Assembly (NCBI GenBank): GCA_017523325.1
Contig: JAFWWO010000053.1
Coordinates: 1-56,609 of the forward strand
Direction: 5' to 3'
DNA from: Anaerotignum sp.
GTDB taxonomy: Bacteria > Bacillota > Clostridia > Lachnospirales > Anaerotignaceae
DNA length: 56,609 bases
Of this stretch, positions 7,026 through 15,020 are shown one piece after another (the first letter of the stretch is position 1; each line of letters begins with the position of its first letter). The translations under genes and the position numbers were made by a program. The notes under the pieces were generated by a model. It saw only the letters and a program-made list of their open reading frames with translations, was not told the DNA's origin and ran no database searches.

Positions 7026-8345
7026 ATGAAAAAATGGTTAGGGGCGTTGGCGTGCCTGCTTCTGCTTTCTGCCTGCGGGCAGGAGGCGGAACAGGTTTTT
7101 CGCTTAACCACAGCAGAACAGGATTCTTATATGGACGCCATTGACGGCGTGATGGACGAGTTTTATTGGGAGTATGATAAAGGGAGCCTGACCTTCGGCG
7201 GGGCGATTGTGCCGGAGCAGGAGGGCAGCGAGAGATTGTTTGCCGCCTCTGCCGACAGCGGCTATTCTCTGAAGGGACATCAGGGTGAGCAGGCAGTTCT
7301 TGCGGAGGCAGACCTGCTCCATTATAACGGGGATACGGCAGGGCGCTTACAATGCTATTTCAGCAATGGGCGGCTCATTGGCGTGCTGTATCGGGGTGGT
7401 TACGACCATGGCTGTTATAGCCTGAAGGAGCGGAATCCCTTCCTTGCCGATGGGGGTTTTCAGCAGTATGAAGCGTCTGTGGACCAAAAGCCGGCCTTTG
7501 GGGAGGGCAATGGGCAGTTTTCTGCCGAGGGCTATCTTTCCAAGGGCACAGGGGAGCAGGGCGAGACGCTGACTGTTGCCATTGAGGACGGTAAGGCGGC
7601 AGTATATCGCTATCGAGGCGGCCTAAGCCGTACCCGTAATTTTTCCTACGGACAGGGCTTGGAGGCCACTTCTGCGGTGTTTCTCAGAGAAGATGGTGCA
7701 AGGCTGGCAGTATTGATTTCCAGCATTACGGAGCATGGAGAAGGGGAGAGTGAAAAGACATTCTCCCGTTCGGAGAAAATCATGCTTTATGATGATGGGC
7801 TGAATCCTGCCGGAGAACTCCCTCTGGAAAGCGAATTTTGTACGGCATTAGGGGCGGAGGACGGCAAGCTTTATCTGTTCATCAACCAAAATATGGATAT
7901 TTATGAAGAAACGGAGGCAGGCTGGGCGAGAACCGGCAGCCGAAAGCTGCGGCATATGGTGACCCGGTTCCATATGACGGATTTGGACGGGGACGGACAG
8001 AAGGAATACCTTATGAGCGACGGTATGGATTTATACCTCTATCACCGTTTGGGCGAGAGCTTTCTGTTGCTTTGGAGCACCCATTTGGGGGTGGAAAATT
8101 TCTATGGCCCTCTTTGCAGCGGCGATTTGAACGGGGACGGCGTGAAGGAGGTTTATGCCTGCGATGTGACAGGCACCACCATTCGCTATCTTTTGACGGA
8201 GAAAGGTCTGCAAACGGCCAACGAGGATATTGATTACGGCCAGTGCATTTACCCCTGCGATTTTAATGCAGACGGGCGGGAGGATTATTGGCTGGTGCAG
8301 GATAACGAAAGCAGACAGGGGAAGCTGTATTTAGCGGAGGAATGA
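7026..8345 (+). CDS. Predicted lipoprotein with FG-GAP/VCBS-like repeats
   Basis: A 439-residue exported protein. The N terminus is a lipoprotein signal (MKKWLGALACLLLLSACGQ) with lipobox LSAC, so Cys-17 should be lipidated. In the C-terminal third three spaced repeats carry calcium-loop-like motifs: DLDGDGQKEYLMSDG, DLNGDGVKEVYACD and DFNADGREDYW, as in VCBS/FG-GAP beta-propeller proteins. The middle has no motif I recognise. It likely sits on the outer face of the membrane and binds a surface or wall ligand; no function can be named. Its stop overlaps the ribosome site of tadA, which starts one base later. Confidence 0.75.
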   Translation: MKKWLGALACLLLLSACGQEAEQVFRLTTAEQDSYMDAIDGVMDEFYWEYDKGSLTFGGAIVPEQEGSERLFAASADSGYSLKGHQGEQAVLAEADLLHYNGDTAGRLQCYFSNGRLIGVLYRGGYDHGCYSLKERNPFLADGGFQQYEASVDQKPAFGEGNGQFSAEGYLSKGTGEQGETLTVAIEDGKAAVYRYRGGLSRTRNFSYGQGLEATSAVFLREDGARLAVLISSITEHGEGESEKTFSRSEKIMLYDDGLNPAGELPLESEFCTALGAEDGKLYLFINQNMDIYEETEAGWARTGSRKLRHMVTRFHMTDLDGDGQKEYLMSDGMDLYLYHRLGESFLLLWSTHLGVENFYGPLCSGDLNGDGVKEVYACDVTGTTIRYLLTEKGLQTANEDIDYGQCIYPCDFNADGREDYWLVQDNESRQGKLYLAEE

Positions 8346-8346
8346 T

Positions 8347-8832
8347 ATGACGGAATCGGAACGGTATATGACGGAGGCCCTGCTGGAGGCGGAAAAAGCC
8401 CTGGCGGCGGGAGAAGTGCCCATTGGCGCCGTTATGGTGCGGGCGGGGGAGATTATCGCCCGTGGGCATAATTTGCGAAATACAGCCAAAAACCCCCTGC
8501 GTCATGCAGAAATTGATGTCATCGATGCCGCCGCCGCTATTGTGGGAGATTGGCGGCTGGAGGATTGTACCCTTTATGTTACGGTGGAGCCCTGCCCCAT
8601 GTGTGCCGGCGCCATTGTGCAGGCACGGATACCGAAGGTGGTATTCGGCGCCAGAAACCCCAAGGCAGGCTGTTCCGGCTCTGTGCTGGATATCCTCCAT
8701 GAATCCCGGCTGAACCATCAGGTGGAAACGGAGGAGGGGGTTTTGCAGGCGGAATGTGGGGAAATCATGAAACGATTTTTCCGCCGTTTCCGAAAAAATG
8801 CCACGCCCCCGCCATTGACAGAAGGGGAATAA
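8347..8832 (+). CDS. tadA: tRNA-specific adenosine deaminase
   Basis: A 161-residue cytidine-deaminase-fold enzyme. The zinc site is HAE in LRHAEIDVID together with PCPMCAGAI, and the substrate-loop region is FGARNPKAGCSGS. TadA converts A34 to inosine in tRNA-Arg(ACG) so that it can read CGU, CGC and CGA codons. It lies one base after the lipoprotein gene. Its 3' end contains the promoter of the SRP RNA gene. The gene order tadA-SRP RNA-dnaX-ybaB-recR is typical of Firmicutes. Confidence 0.95.
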   Translation: MTESERYMTEALLEAEKALAAGEVPIGAVMVRAGEIIARGHNLRNTAKNPLRHAEIDVIDAAAAIVGDWRLEDCTLYVTVEPCPMCAGAIVQARIPKVVFGARNPKAGCSGSVLDILHESRLNHQVETEEGVLQAECGEIMKRFFRRFRKNATPPPLTEGE

Positions 8833-8843
8833 AAGGCTATAAT
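8815..8843 (+). promoter_or_regulatory. Consensus promoter of the SRP RNA gene
   Basis: TTGACA (8815-8820) and TATAAT (8838-8843) with a 17-base spacer, a perfect sigma-A promoter. The -35 box lies inside the tadA coding end. Transcription would begin near 8850, about 70 bases before the mature SRP RNA. Confidence 0.9.
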
Positions 8844-8890
8844 AATAGGGCTGTGATTACAGTATGATTTGTTTCTATATTTGTGAAAGC

Positions 8891-8913
8891 TTGCCCAAAA
8901 CCATTTTGGGCAA
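8891..8913 (+). other. Perfect hairpin in the SRP RNA precursor leader
   Basis: TTGCCCAAAA and TTTTGGGCAA form a 10-bp perfect stem with a three-base loop ten bases before the mature 5' end. There is no T run after it on either strand, so it is not a standard terminator. A role in 5' processing is possible but is inference. Confidence 0.6.
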
Positions 8914-8922
8914 ATCAAAATC

Positions 8923-9188
8923 TCCGTGCTAGCCGGGGCGGTAGCGGTGCCCTGTACTCACAATCCGCTATAGTGAGGGTGATGCTCGCTTTCGACGTGG
9001 CGTCTTATGGTCTGCCCTTTGGAAGCGGCGATGATGTTCGGGTCTTACGCAACAGGAGCCTGTGAACCGTGTCAGGGTCGGAAGGCAGCAGCACTAAGCA
9101 GTCAACTTCTGTGTGTGGTAAGGGTGCCCGGGCGGAGCTGCGGAAGAAGGTAACGCATGGGGCAAAGCGGCAACAGCGGGTGCACGGA
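8923..9188 (+). ncRNA. ffs: Signal recognition particle RNA, large Gram-positive type
   Basis: About 266 bases whose ends pair (TCCGTGC with GCACGGA), as in Bacillus scRNA. The 5' Alu region has GCTAGCCGGGGCGGTAGCGG followed by TGCCCTGTA. The S domain near 9071-9092 has GTCAGGGTCGGAAGGCAGCA, the Ffh-binding asymmetric loop and GGAA tetraloop motif. The RNA binds Ffh and targets nascent membrane proteins. The long form with an Alu domain is characteristic of Firmicutes. Boundaries are set from the terminal pairing and may be off by a few bases. Confidence 0.95.
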
Positions 9189-9208
9189 CCCTTATATAAG
9201 AACCTTGG

Positions 9209-9235
9209 AATCCTCATGAGAATGAGGATTTCTTT
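9209..9235 (+). terminator. Probable terminator after SRP RNA
   Basis: AATCCTCAT and ATGAGGATT form a perfect 9-bp stem with a GAGA loop, followed by TCTTT. The T run is short, so termination may be partial and some transcripts may continue into dnaX. Confidence 0.65.
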
Positions 9236-9285
9236 GCATAGGGCGAAAGCCCGTGATGGATAGCCGACGGATACGAATTTATGCA
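9235..9285 (+). other. Small structured RNA motif before dnaX, shared with the right edge
   Basis: TGCATA (9235-9240) can pair with TATGCA (9280-9285) to close a domain that contains the tetraloop hairpin GGGCGAAAGCCC and then GTGATG. The 22 bases from 9237 to 9258 recur exactly at 56465-56486, inside another structured RNA. I do not recognise the motif. It lies between the SRP RNA terminator and dnaX and could be part of the dnaX leader. Confidence 0.5.
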
Positions 9286-9320
9286 CAGTGAATGTACCCC
9301 CGCAGGAAAGGAGGAATACC

Positions 9321-10907
9321 ATGTCTTATACGGCGTTATACCGTAAATTTCGCCCTCGCACCTTTGCAAGTGTCATCGGGCAGGAGCATATTGTCAGAAC
9401 CCTGAAAAATCAGATGAAAACGGGGCGGGTGTCCCATGCCTACCTGTTTTGCGGCACAAGGGGGACGGGGAAAACCTCCACGGCGAAAATATTTGCCCGT
9501 GCCATCAACTGCCTGCACCCCACAGCGGAGGGGGAGCCTTGTAATGAATGTGACGTTTGTCGGGATATTTTGCAGGGGCGGAGCGTGAATGTCATTGAAA
9601 TTGATGCCGCCTCCAATAATAGCGTGGATAATGTCCGTGAAATTCGGGAGGAGGTCAAATACCCGCCGACCCAAGGGAAATTTAAGGTCTATATCATCGA
9701 TGAGGTGCATATGCTTTCCAACAGCGCCTTTAACGCCCTGCTCAAGACGTTGGAGGAGCCGCCGGCTCATGTGATATTCATATTGGCGACGACGGACCCC
9801 CAAAAGGTACCTGCTACCATACTTTCCCGCTGCCAGCGGTTTGATTTTCACCGTATCACTACGGAGGAGATTGCCCAAACGCTGGAGGGGTATCTGCAGG
9901 AGGAAGGGCAGAGGGCCACGGCGGAGGCGGTGCGATATGTTGCCCGTTTGGGGGACGGTTCCATGCGGGATTCTTTGAGTATTTTGGACCAGTGCCTTGC
10001 TTTTTTCAGCGGGGAGGAGGTCACACTGGAGAAGGTGCTGGAGGTGACCGGTGCCGTTGACCGCAGGGTATTTTTTGAAATGACGGAGGCCATGGCACAA
10101 AAAGACGCCCAAAAAGCCATGACATTGGTACAGGAGATGATGCTTTCCGGCAGAGATGTGAAGCAGTTTGTGGGCGAAATGCTGGTGCATTTGCGCAATC
10201 TGCTGTTGGCAGCCACCATACCCGACCCCCGTGGAGTGCTGGATTTGTCGGCGGAGGATTTGGAACAGATGCAGGCGGCGGCAAAGCATATTTCTGCGGA
10301 GGAGCTGCTGGCACTCATCGGGCGGTTTTCCGCCTTGCAAAGTGAGCTGCGCTATGCCTCTAATGAACGGATTTTGCTGGAGGTAGAACTGATGAAGCTC
10401 TGCGCCCCGTGGTCGGAGGGGGATTTGACCTCTCTGGCGGCGAGATTGGGGGATTTGGAGCGAAAGGTGGCAGAGGGCGTGACCGTCACCGCAACACAGA
10501 CCTCTGCGTCCAAGGAAAAGCCAAAGCCCAAGCGTAAGCCCCCTGCTTTGCCGGAGGATATGCAGAAAATCAAGGACGAATGGCCCATGCTGTGTGCCGA
10601 TGTGACGTATCCCCCTTTGAGGGGCACATTGACAGGGGTAGAGGTTGGCTTTAAGGAAGATGAATTCCTTTATTTGGTCTGCGCCAACAGCTTTTTGGAG
10701 GATATGGTGAAAAATAAGCTGGAGGAAATCTCTGCCCTGCTGGAAAAGGCGGCAGGCAAAAGCTTTGCCCTGCGTACCATTACCAAAGAGGAGTATGAAA
10801 AATGGCGGGAGGCGGCATATGGCAAGGAAGAAGCCGCCGCAGAGAAAGAAGATGCGGAATTTGCCAGTCTTTTGGGCAGTTATATTCCCGATGCAGATGT
10901 GGAATGA
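9321..10907 (+). CDS. dnaX: DNA polymerase III subunit gamma/tau
   Basis: A 528-residue clamp-loader ATPase. Walker A is GTRGTGKTS (about residues 45-53), the zinc module is CLHPTAEGEPCNECDVC, Walker B is YIIDEVHMLS, and sensor 1 lies in FILATTDPQKVP. Domain III follows, and then a shorter lysine/proline-rich tail near residue 400 before the C-terminal polymerase-binding region. It loads the beta clamp and couples polymerase cores at the fork. The ATG at 9321 follows GGAAAGGAGGAA by 6 bases; a reading 33 bases longer has no ribosome site. Confidence 0.97.
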   Translation: MSYTALYRKFRPRTFASVIGQEHIVRTLKNQMKTGRVSHAYLFCGTRGTGKTSTAKIFARAINCLHPTAEGEPCNECDVCRDILQGRSVNVIEIDAASNNSVDNVREIREEVKYPPTQGKFKVYIIDEVHMLSNSAFNALLKTLEEPPAHVIFILATTDPQKVPATILSRCQRFDFHRITTEEIAQTLEGYLQEEGQRATAEAVRYVARLGDGSMRDSLSILDQCLAFFSGEEVTLEKVLEVTGAVDRRVFFEMTEAMAQKDAQKAMTLVQEMMLSGRDVKQFVGEMLVHLRNLLLAATIPDPRGVLDLSAEDLEQMQAAAKHISAEELLALIGRFSALQSELRYASNERILLEVELMKLCAPWSEGDLTSLAARLGDLERKVAEGVTVTATQTSASKEKPKPKRKPPALPEDMQKIKDEWPMLCADVTYPPLRGTLTGVEVGFKEDEFLYLVCANSFLEDMVKNKLEEISALLEKAAGKSFALRTITKEEYEKWREAAYGKEEAAAEKEDAEFASLLGSYIPDADVE

Positions 10908-10910
10908 CCC

Positions 10911-10939
10911 TTGCCCCAAGGGCCGGTTTCGGATACAAT
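10911..10939 (+). promoter_or_regulatory. Putative promoter of ybaB-recR
   Basis: TTGCCC and TACAAT are spaced by 17 bases in the short gap after dnaX. Confidence 0.5.
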
Positions 10940-10982
10940 AAAGAATAAGATATGAGAAATAGAGCATAAGGAGGATATGAGT

Positions 10983-11321
10983 ATGGCAAAAGGTGGTTTT
11001 CCCGGCGGTATGGGCGGGATGAATATGAACAACCTCATGAAACAGGCGCAGAAAATGCAGAAGCAAATGCTGGAAAAGCAGGAAGAATTGGGTGCAAGAA
11101 CACTGGAGATGACCAGCGGCGGCGGTGCCGTAAAGGTTGTGATTACGGGGAAGAAGGAAATTCAGGAATTGAAAATCAACCCCGATGTGGTGGACCCCGA
11201 TGATGTGGAAATGCTGGAAGATTTGATACTTTCCGCTGTCAATGAAGCCATTCGTCAGGTGGAGGAAATGTATAATAACGAAATGGGAAAAATGACCGGC
11301 GGCATGAACGGTCTGTTCTGA
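10983..11321 (+). CDS. ybaB: Nucleoid-associated protein, YbaB/EbfC family
   Basis: A 112-residue YbaB/EbfC protein. The N-terminal Gly/Met-rich stretch ([19 protein letters not shown]) leads into a helix of Gln/Lys/Met repeats, and the conserved core [19 protein letters not shown] is present. These homodimers bind DNA without strict sequence need and are almost always encoded between dnaX and recR, as here. Two in-frame ATGs exist, at 10977 and 10983; the second is preferred because the AAGGAGG site is 8 bases upstream of it but only about 3 upstream of the first. Confidence 0.95.
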   Translation: MAKGGFPGGMGGMNMNNLMKQAQKMQKQMLEKQEELGARTLEMTSGGGAVKVVITGKKEIQELKINPDVVDPDDVEMLEDLILSAVNEAIRQVEEMYNNEMGKMTGGMNGLF

Positions 11322-11334
11322 TGAGAGGGATAGC

Positions 11335-11931
11335 ATGAATTATTACGGAAACCCGATGACAAAACTCATCGAGGAATTGGCGGCATTGCCGGGCATCGGC
11401 GGGAAATCCGCCCAAAGGCTGGCGTTTCATATCATTCAAATGCCCAAGGAAAAGGTGGAGGCCCTTTCTGCCGCCATTTTAGAGGCGAAGGAGAATGTGC
11501 GCTATTGCTCCGTCTGCTGTAATTTGACGGAGGAGGAGGTTTGCCCCGTCTGTGCCAATCCCAAGCGGAATCATAAGACCATTATGGTGGTGGAGGACCC
11601 CAGAGATATGGCGGCCTATGAACGGACGAAGGAATTTCATGGCGTGTATCATGTGCTTCACGGTGCCATTTCCCCCATGACCGGCGTGACCCCGCAGGAT
11701 ATTCATATACGGGAGCTGGTTAGCCGTATGGACGACTCTGTGGAGGAGGTTATCCTTGCCACCAACCCCAATGTGGAGGGGGAGGCAACGGCCATGTATA
11801 TTGCCCGTCTGCTGAAGCCTTTGGGCGTAAAGGTAACCCGTATTGCCAATGGCGTGCCTGTGGGGGGCGATTTGGAATATGTGGACGAAATTACGCTTTC
11901 CCGTGCCTTGGAGGGCAGACGGGAGCTATAA
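11335..11931 (+). CDS. recR: Recombination protein RecR
   Basis: A 198-residue RecR of standard length. It has the helix-hairpin-helix [18 protein letters not shown], the four-cysteine zinc finger [16 protein letters not shown] and the Toprim segment starting [10 protein letters not shown]. RecR works with RecO and RecF to load RecA onto SSB-coated gaps. It follows ybaB by 13 bases and is last in the dnaX-ybaB-recR run, ahead of a strong terminator. Confidence 0.97.
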   Translation: MNYYGNPMTKLIEELAALPGIGGKSAQRLAFHIIQMPKEKVEALSAAILEAKENVRYCSVCCNLTEEEVCPVCANPKRNHKTIMVVEDPRDMAAYERTKEFHGVYHVLHGAISPMTGVTPQDIHIRELVSRMDDSVEEVILATNPNVEGEATAMYIARLLKPLGVKVTRIANGVPVGGDLEYVDEITLSRALEGRREL

Positions 11932-11939
11932 ATAGCAAG

Positions 11940-11976
11940 AAAGAAAGCCACACAGCGAAGCTGTGTGGCTTTCTTT
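11940..11976. terminator. Bidirectional terminator between recR and the ThrE genes
   Basis: A 16-bp perfect inverted repeat, AAGAAAGCCACACAGC with its complement around a GAA loop, with T-rich ends in both directions. It separates the convergent recR and threonine/serine exporter genes. Confidence 0.88.
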
Positions 11977-12004
11977 GAAAACGGGTTTTCGCCGCAGGTG
12001 CCAT

Positions 12005-12463
12005 TTATTTCTTCTTCAAAGGCGAAAAAGCGAATGCCCAATGGGGCAATACCAATATCAATAACGACCCGATGCCGATGGCGCCTGCCAGCTGAAATAT
12101 GCTTAAGGCGTTGGAGTAGGTTTCCAAGATTTGCCCGTTGATGGCGGAGGTCATGGTCTGATAGACTGCTGTTCCCGGCACCAAGGGCAGTATGCCGGGA
12201 ATATGATAGAGTATGGAGGGTGCCTCTCGTCGGTAGGCAAGAAAGCGGGCGGCTGCCGTCACTGCCATGGTAGCCATGAGGGTGGCGATGGCAGCGTTTT
12301 CGTTTTGTATGTATAGGAGCCTGTAAACGAACCAGCCCCAAAAGCCGTTAAGCCCGCAGTAAAGGAGCTCTTTTCTGGGGGCGTTGCAGATGATGCCGTA
12401 GGCCACACAGGCGAATAAAGCGCAAAGGGATTGTACGAAGATATTTTGTAGTGCAAGCTGCAT
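12005..12463 (-). CDS. Threonine/serine exporter, C-terminal half (ThrE_2, DUF3815-like)
   Basis: A 152-residue membrane protein with about five hydrophobic segments and the motif HIPGILPLVPGTAVYQTM, typical of the C-terminal domain of ThrE exporters. In Corynebacterium ThrE is a single fused chain; here the two halves are separate genes. Together with the gene at 12482 it should form a proton-driven exporter of threonine and serine. It starts 18 bases after the first half on the same strand. Substrate is inferred from family only. Confidence 0.88.
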   Translation of the reverse strand: MQLALQNIFVQSLCALFACVAYGIICNAPRKELLYCGLNGFWGWFVYRLLYIQNENAAIATLMATMAVTAAARFLAYRREAPSILYHIPGILPLVPGTAVYQTMTSAINGQILETYSNALSIFQLAGAIGIGSLLILVLPHWAFAFSPLKKK

Positions 12464-12481
12464 GAAATCTCCTCCTTGGGG

Positions 12482-13243
12482 TTATAGAATGGACAATAGC
12501 AGGCTGAGTGCCAGTGCAACGCCGCCGGCGATGGCGCAGGCCACCAGAAACGCCTCCACCAGCTTGGAATTGCCGCTGATGAAATTCCCCTCCAAAAGGT
12601 CACGGATGGCCTTTGTCATGGTCAGCCCCGGCAAAAGGGGCATGATACTGCCGATGATAATCATACCCATCTGGGATTGGGGCAGTATTTTATGGAACAG
12701 GCAGGCGAAAGTGCCGCTCAAAAGGCCGCCGATAAAAGAGGTAAAGAAATAAGGCGCCTTTGTTTTGCTGACGGCTAAAACCATCATGCCCAACAGCATA
12801 CCGATGAAAAATGCGGCGATACCGTCCAAAAGAGTGCCGCTGTAAATCAGGGAGAAGCCGCAGGCGGTCACGCCATAGGCAATGATGCGGGCTTTTGCCG
12901 AAAAGCTGGAGGCCTGATGGATTTCTTCTAAACGCTCTGTGGCCTCTGCCAGCGTAATTTCCCCTGCCACAAAGGAGCGGGACATGGCATTGACGGCACA
13001 AATCTTCTCAAAATTCACGGAGCGGTCTTTCACGGCTCGTGCCATGGAAAGAGGGCCCTTGCTTTCCCTGGGCAGTGTGACGATAAGCATGGTGGATAGG
13101 GCCAGTGCCTCTATTTTTTCCCGTCCCGTCACGGAGAGCATACGCAGCATGGTATCCTGCACACGGTAGGTTTCCGCGCCGGATTTGAGCATAATTTCCC
13201 CGGCGTCCAGCGCCAGATTTAATAATTGGGTATCGTAGTCCAT
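12482..13243 (-). CDS. Threonine/serine exporter, N-terminal half (ThrE, DUF1212)
   Basis: A 253-residue protein. The soluble N-terminal part (LALDAGEIMLKSGAETYRVQ, residues 8-27) is the DUF1212 signature and is followed by about five membrane segments, with MPLLPGLTMTKAIRDLLEGN near the end. It pairs with the downstream 152-residue half. The ATG at 13243 follows AAGGAAGC. A promoter lies at 13283-13310. Confidence 0.9.
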   Translation of the reverse strand: MDYDTQLLNLALDAGEIMLKSGAETYRVQDTMLRMLSVTGREKIEALALSTMLIVTLPRESKGPLSMARAVKDRSVNFEKICAVNAMSRSFVAGEITLAEATERLEEIHQASSFSAKARIIAYGVTACGFSLIYSGTLLDGIAAFFIGMLLGMMVLAVSKTKAPYFFTSFIGGLLSGTFACLFHKILPQSQMGMIIIGSIMPLLPGLTMTKAIRDLLEGNFISGNSKLVEAFLVACAIAGGVALALSLLLSIL

Positions 13244-13282
13244 TTGTTTGGCTTCCTTTCTTGAAAGATGCTTCTGCTATTC

Positions 13283-13310
13283 AGTGTAGCAATTTTGCCG
13301 AAAAAGTAAA
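13283..13310 (-). promoter_or_regulatory. Putative promoter of the split ThrE genes
   Basis: On the minus strand TTTACT and TACACT are separated by 16 bases, about 40 bases before the first gene. Confidence 0.55.
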
Positions 13311-13393
13311 GAGTTAATGCGGAGAATGGGCTGTTTTTTAGGAGCGTGTATGAGATTTTATGCAGGGGAGCGTGAGAAAATGTTTCTAAACGG

Positions 13394-13422
13394 TTTACAG
13401 TCTGCCGGTTTTGTACTATAAT
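13394..13422 (+). promoter_or_regulatory. Promoter of the thiamine salvage operon
   Basis: TTTACA (13394-13399) and TATAAT (13417-13422) with a 17-base spacer. Transcription would start about 20 bases before the TPP aptamer. Confidence 0.85.
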
Positions 13423-13446
13423 AACGGTAATTTCATAATTTCGGTA

Positions 13447-13532
13447 AGCTGGGGGTGCCGCAGATGCGGCTGAGAGGAGCAATCCAACCCTTTGAACTTG
13501 ATGTGGTTAGTACCAACGGAGGGAAGCGAACT
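13447..13532 (+). promoter_or_regulatory. TPP riboswitch (THI element)
   Basis: The conserved segments occur in order: GGGGGTGCCG, GCGGCTGAGAGGAG, AACCCTTTGAACTTGATG, TGGTTAGTACCAACG and GAGGGAAGC. This is the thiamine pyrophosphate aptamer. A terminator follows 12 bases later, so binding of TPP should stop transcription before tenA. Confidence 0.97.
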
Positions 13533-13544
13533 TATGAGCCATAT

Positions 13545-13570
13545 GCCTTTCCTTCGGGGAAGGCTTTTTT
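13545..13570 (+). terminator. TPP-controlled terminator before tenA
   Basis: GCCTTTCC and GGGAAGGC form a stem around a TTCG tetraloop and are followed by TTTTTT. It lies between the TPP aptamer and the tenA ribosome site. Confidence 0.92.
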
Positions 13571-13585
13571 GATAGGAGGAGAAGC

Positions 13586-14245
13586 ATGAAGTTGACAGAC
13601 AGGTTATACGAAGCGGCACAGGAAATCTGGCAGGGCTATTTGACGCAGCCTTTTGTAAAGGAACTGGGAGAGGGCACGTTACGAGAGGATCGGTTCCGTT
13701 TTTATATGATACAGGACTATCGGTATCTGTTGCAGTATGCCAAAGTGTTTGCTCTGGGCGTGGTCAAAAGCGAAGAGGAAGGGCTGATGCATCGGTTCGC
13801 CAACATGGTTCATGAAACATTGGACGGCGAGATGAAAATACATAAAGCCTATATGGCACGGCTGGGCATTTCTCCGGAGGAGGTGGCGGCAACCAAGACG
13901 GCCCTTGCCAACCAATCCTATACCTCTTATATGCTGGAGGAGGCCTATAAAGGCGGCGTATTGGAGATTTTGGTGGCGGTGCTTTCCTGTGCCTGGAGCT
14001 ATCAGATGATAGGGGAGCATCATAAAACCATACCCGGCGCATTGGAACACCCCCTTTACGGCGAATGGGTGCAGGGCTATTCCGGTGAGGAATATTGTCG
14101 GAATACGGAGGAAATCATAGATTTGGTCAATGCTTACGGACAGAACCTTTCGCCGGAGCGGGAGGCCCATTTGATAGAGATTTTTGTGAATTGCAGTCGA
14201 TATGAGCAATATTTTTGGGATATGGCTTATGATATGTCCATGTAA
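13586..14245 (+). CDS. tenA: Aminopyrimidine aminohydrolase / thiaminase II (TenA)
   Basis: A 219-residue TenA of normal length. The catalytic cysteine is in VLSCAWSYQMIGEH and the second catalytic acid lies in CSRYEQYFWDMAY at the C terminus. TenA converts degraded thiamine pyrimidine (aminopyrimidine) to HMP for thiamine resynthesis, or splits thiamine. Its place directly behind a TPP riboswitch and ahead of a ThiXYZ-type importer points to salvage of imported pyrimidine. The ATG follows ATAGGAGGAG. Confidence 0.95.
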   Translation: MKLTDRLYEAAQEIWQGYLTQPFVKELGEGTLREDRFRFYMIQDYRYLLQYAKVFALGVVKSEEEGLMHRFANMVHETLDGEMKIHKAYMARLGISPEEVAATKTALANQSYTSYMLEEAYKGGVLEILVAVLSCAWSYQMIGEHHKTIPGALEHPLYGEWVQGYSGEEYCRNTEEIIDLVNAYGQNLSPEREAHLIEIFVNCSRYEQYFWDMAYDMSM

Positions 14246-14267
14246 GCCCAAAGGAGAGAAAAAACGT

Positions 14268-15020
14268 ATGCTGGAGTTTAGAAATATTTCCTTCCGTTAT
14301 ACGCAGGACGAAAGCCCCATGATGGAAAATCTGTCTTTTTTGGTAGAGGCGGGAGCCTTTGTTTCTGTCATTGGTGCCAGCGGTTGCGGGAAAAGCACCA
14401 TTTTCCGCCTGATTAACGGCTTGGAAACCCCCGATACGGGAGAGATTCTTGTGGACGGCAAGCCCATTTCCGCCCTCAAGCAATATAGTGCCTTTATGCC
14501 CCAGAAGGATTTGCTGTTTCCGTGGCGGTCTATTGAAAAAAATATTTGTCTGCCCATGGAATTGCAGGGCGTGCCCATGGCGGAACAGACCCGCCGCTGT
14601 CAACAGGTATTGGAGCAGGTGGGGCTTTCGGGCTATGGCAAAAAATACCCCAAGGACCTGTCCGGCGGCATGAAGCAGAGGGTGGCCTTTGCCCGTACCC
14701 TTCTTTCCGGTGCGGATATGCTCTTATTGGACGAACCCTTTTCCGCGCTGGATTATCTCACACGGGTGGAGATGCAGGAATGGCTTCTCCATCAGTGGGA
14801 AAGCACCGGAAAGACCATATTATTCATCACCCATGATGTAGAGGAGGCGGTATTCCTCTCCAAAACCATTTTCGTCATACAGGAAAGACCCTTTTCCGCT
14901 ATGGAGCAGGTGGAAGTGCCTTTGGGTTATCCCCGTAACCGCAGTGATTTGAAGCGGCAGGAGGTTGTGGAGCTCAAGGAGCAGCTCATCGGCAGGCTGA
15001 GAAAGGGGGTCAACCTATGA
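14268..15020 (+). CDS. ABC transporter ATP-binding protein, thiamine precursor type (ThiZ-like)
   Basis: A 250-residue ABC ATPase of the nitrate/sulfonate/taurine group. Walker A is GASGCGKST, the Q-loop lies in AFMPQKDLLFPW, the signature is LSGGMKQR, and Walker B is MLLLDEPFSALD with the H-loop in FITHDVEEA. The ATG at 14268 has AAAGGAGAG upstream and avoids a longer reading that runs into tenA. It overlaps the permease gene by four bases. It energises uptake of a pyrimidine precursor of thiamine, by context. Confidence 0.93.
   Translation: MLEFRNISFRYTQDESPMMENLSFLVEAGAFVSVIGASGCGKSTIFRLINGLETPDTGEILVDGKPISALKQYSAFMPQKDLLFPWRSIEKNICLPMELQGVPMAEQTRRCQQVLEQVGLSGYGKKYPKDLSGGMKQRVAFARTLLSGADMLLLDEPFSALDYLTRVEMQEWLLHQWESTGKTILFITHDVEEAVFLSKTIFVIQERPFSAMEQVEVPLGYPRNRSDLKRQEVVELKEQLIGRLRKGVNL

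Noticed and set aside
8883..9263. Two short plus-strand frames (8883-9065 and 9069-9263)
   Set aside because: They lie within the SRP RNA and its flank; the RNA gene is clear and the frames have no ribosome sites.
9336..11336. 666-codon minus-strand frame
   Set aside because: It is antisense to dnaX and ybaB and rich in Leu/His/Gln, the usual mirror of a coding strand; dnaX is unmistakable.
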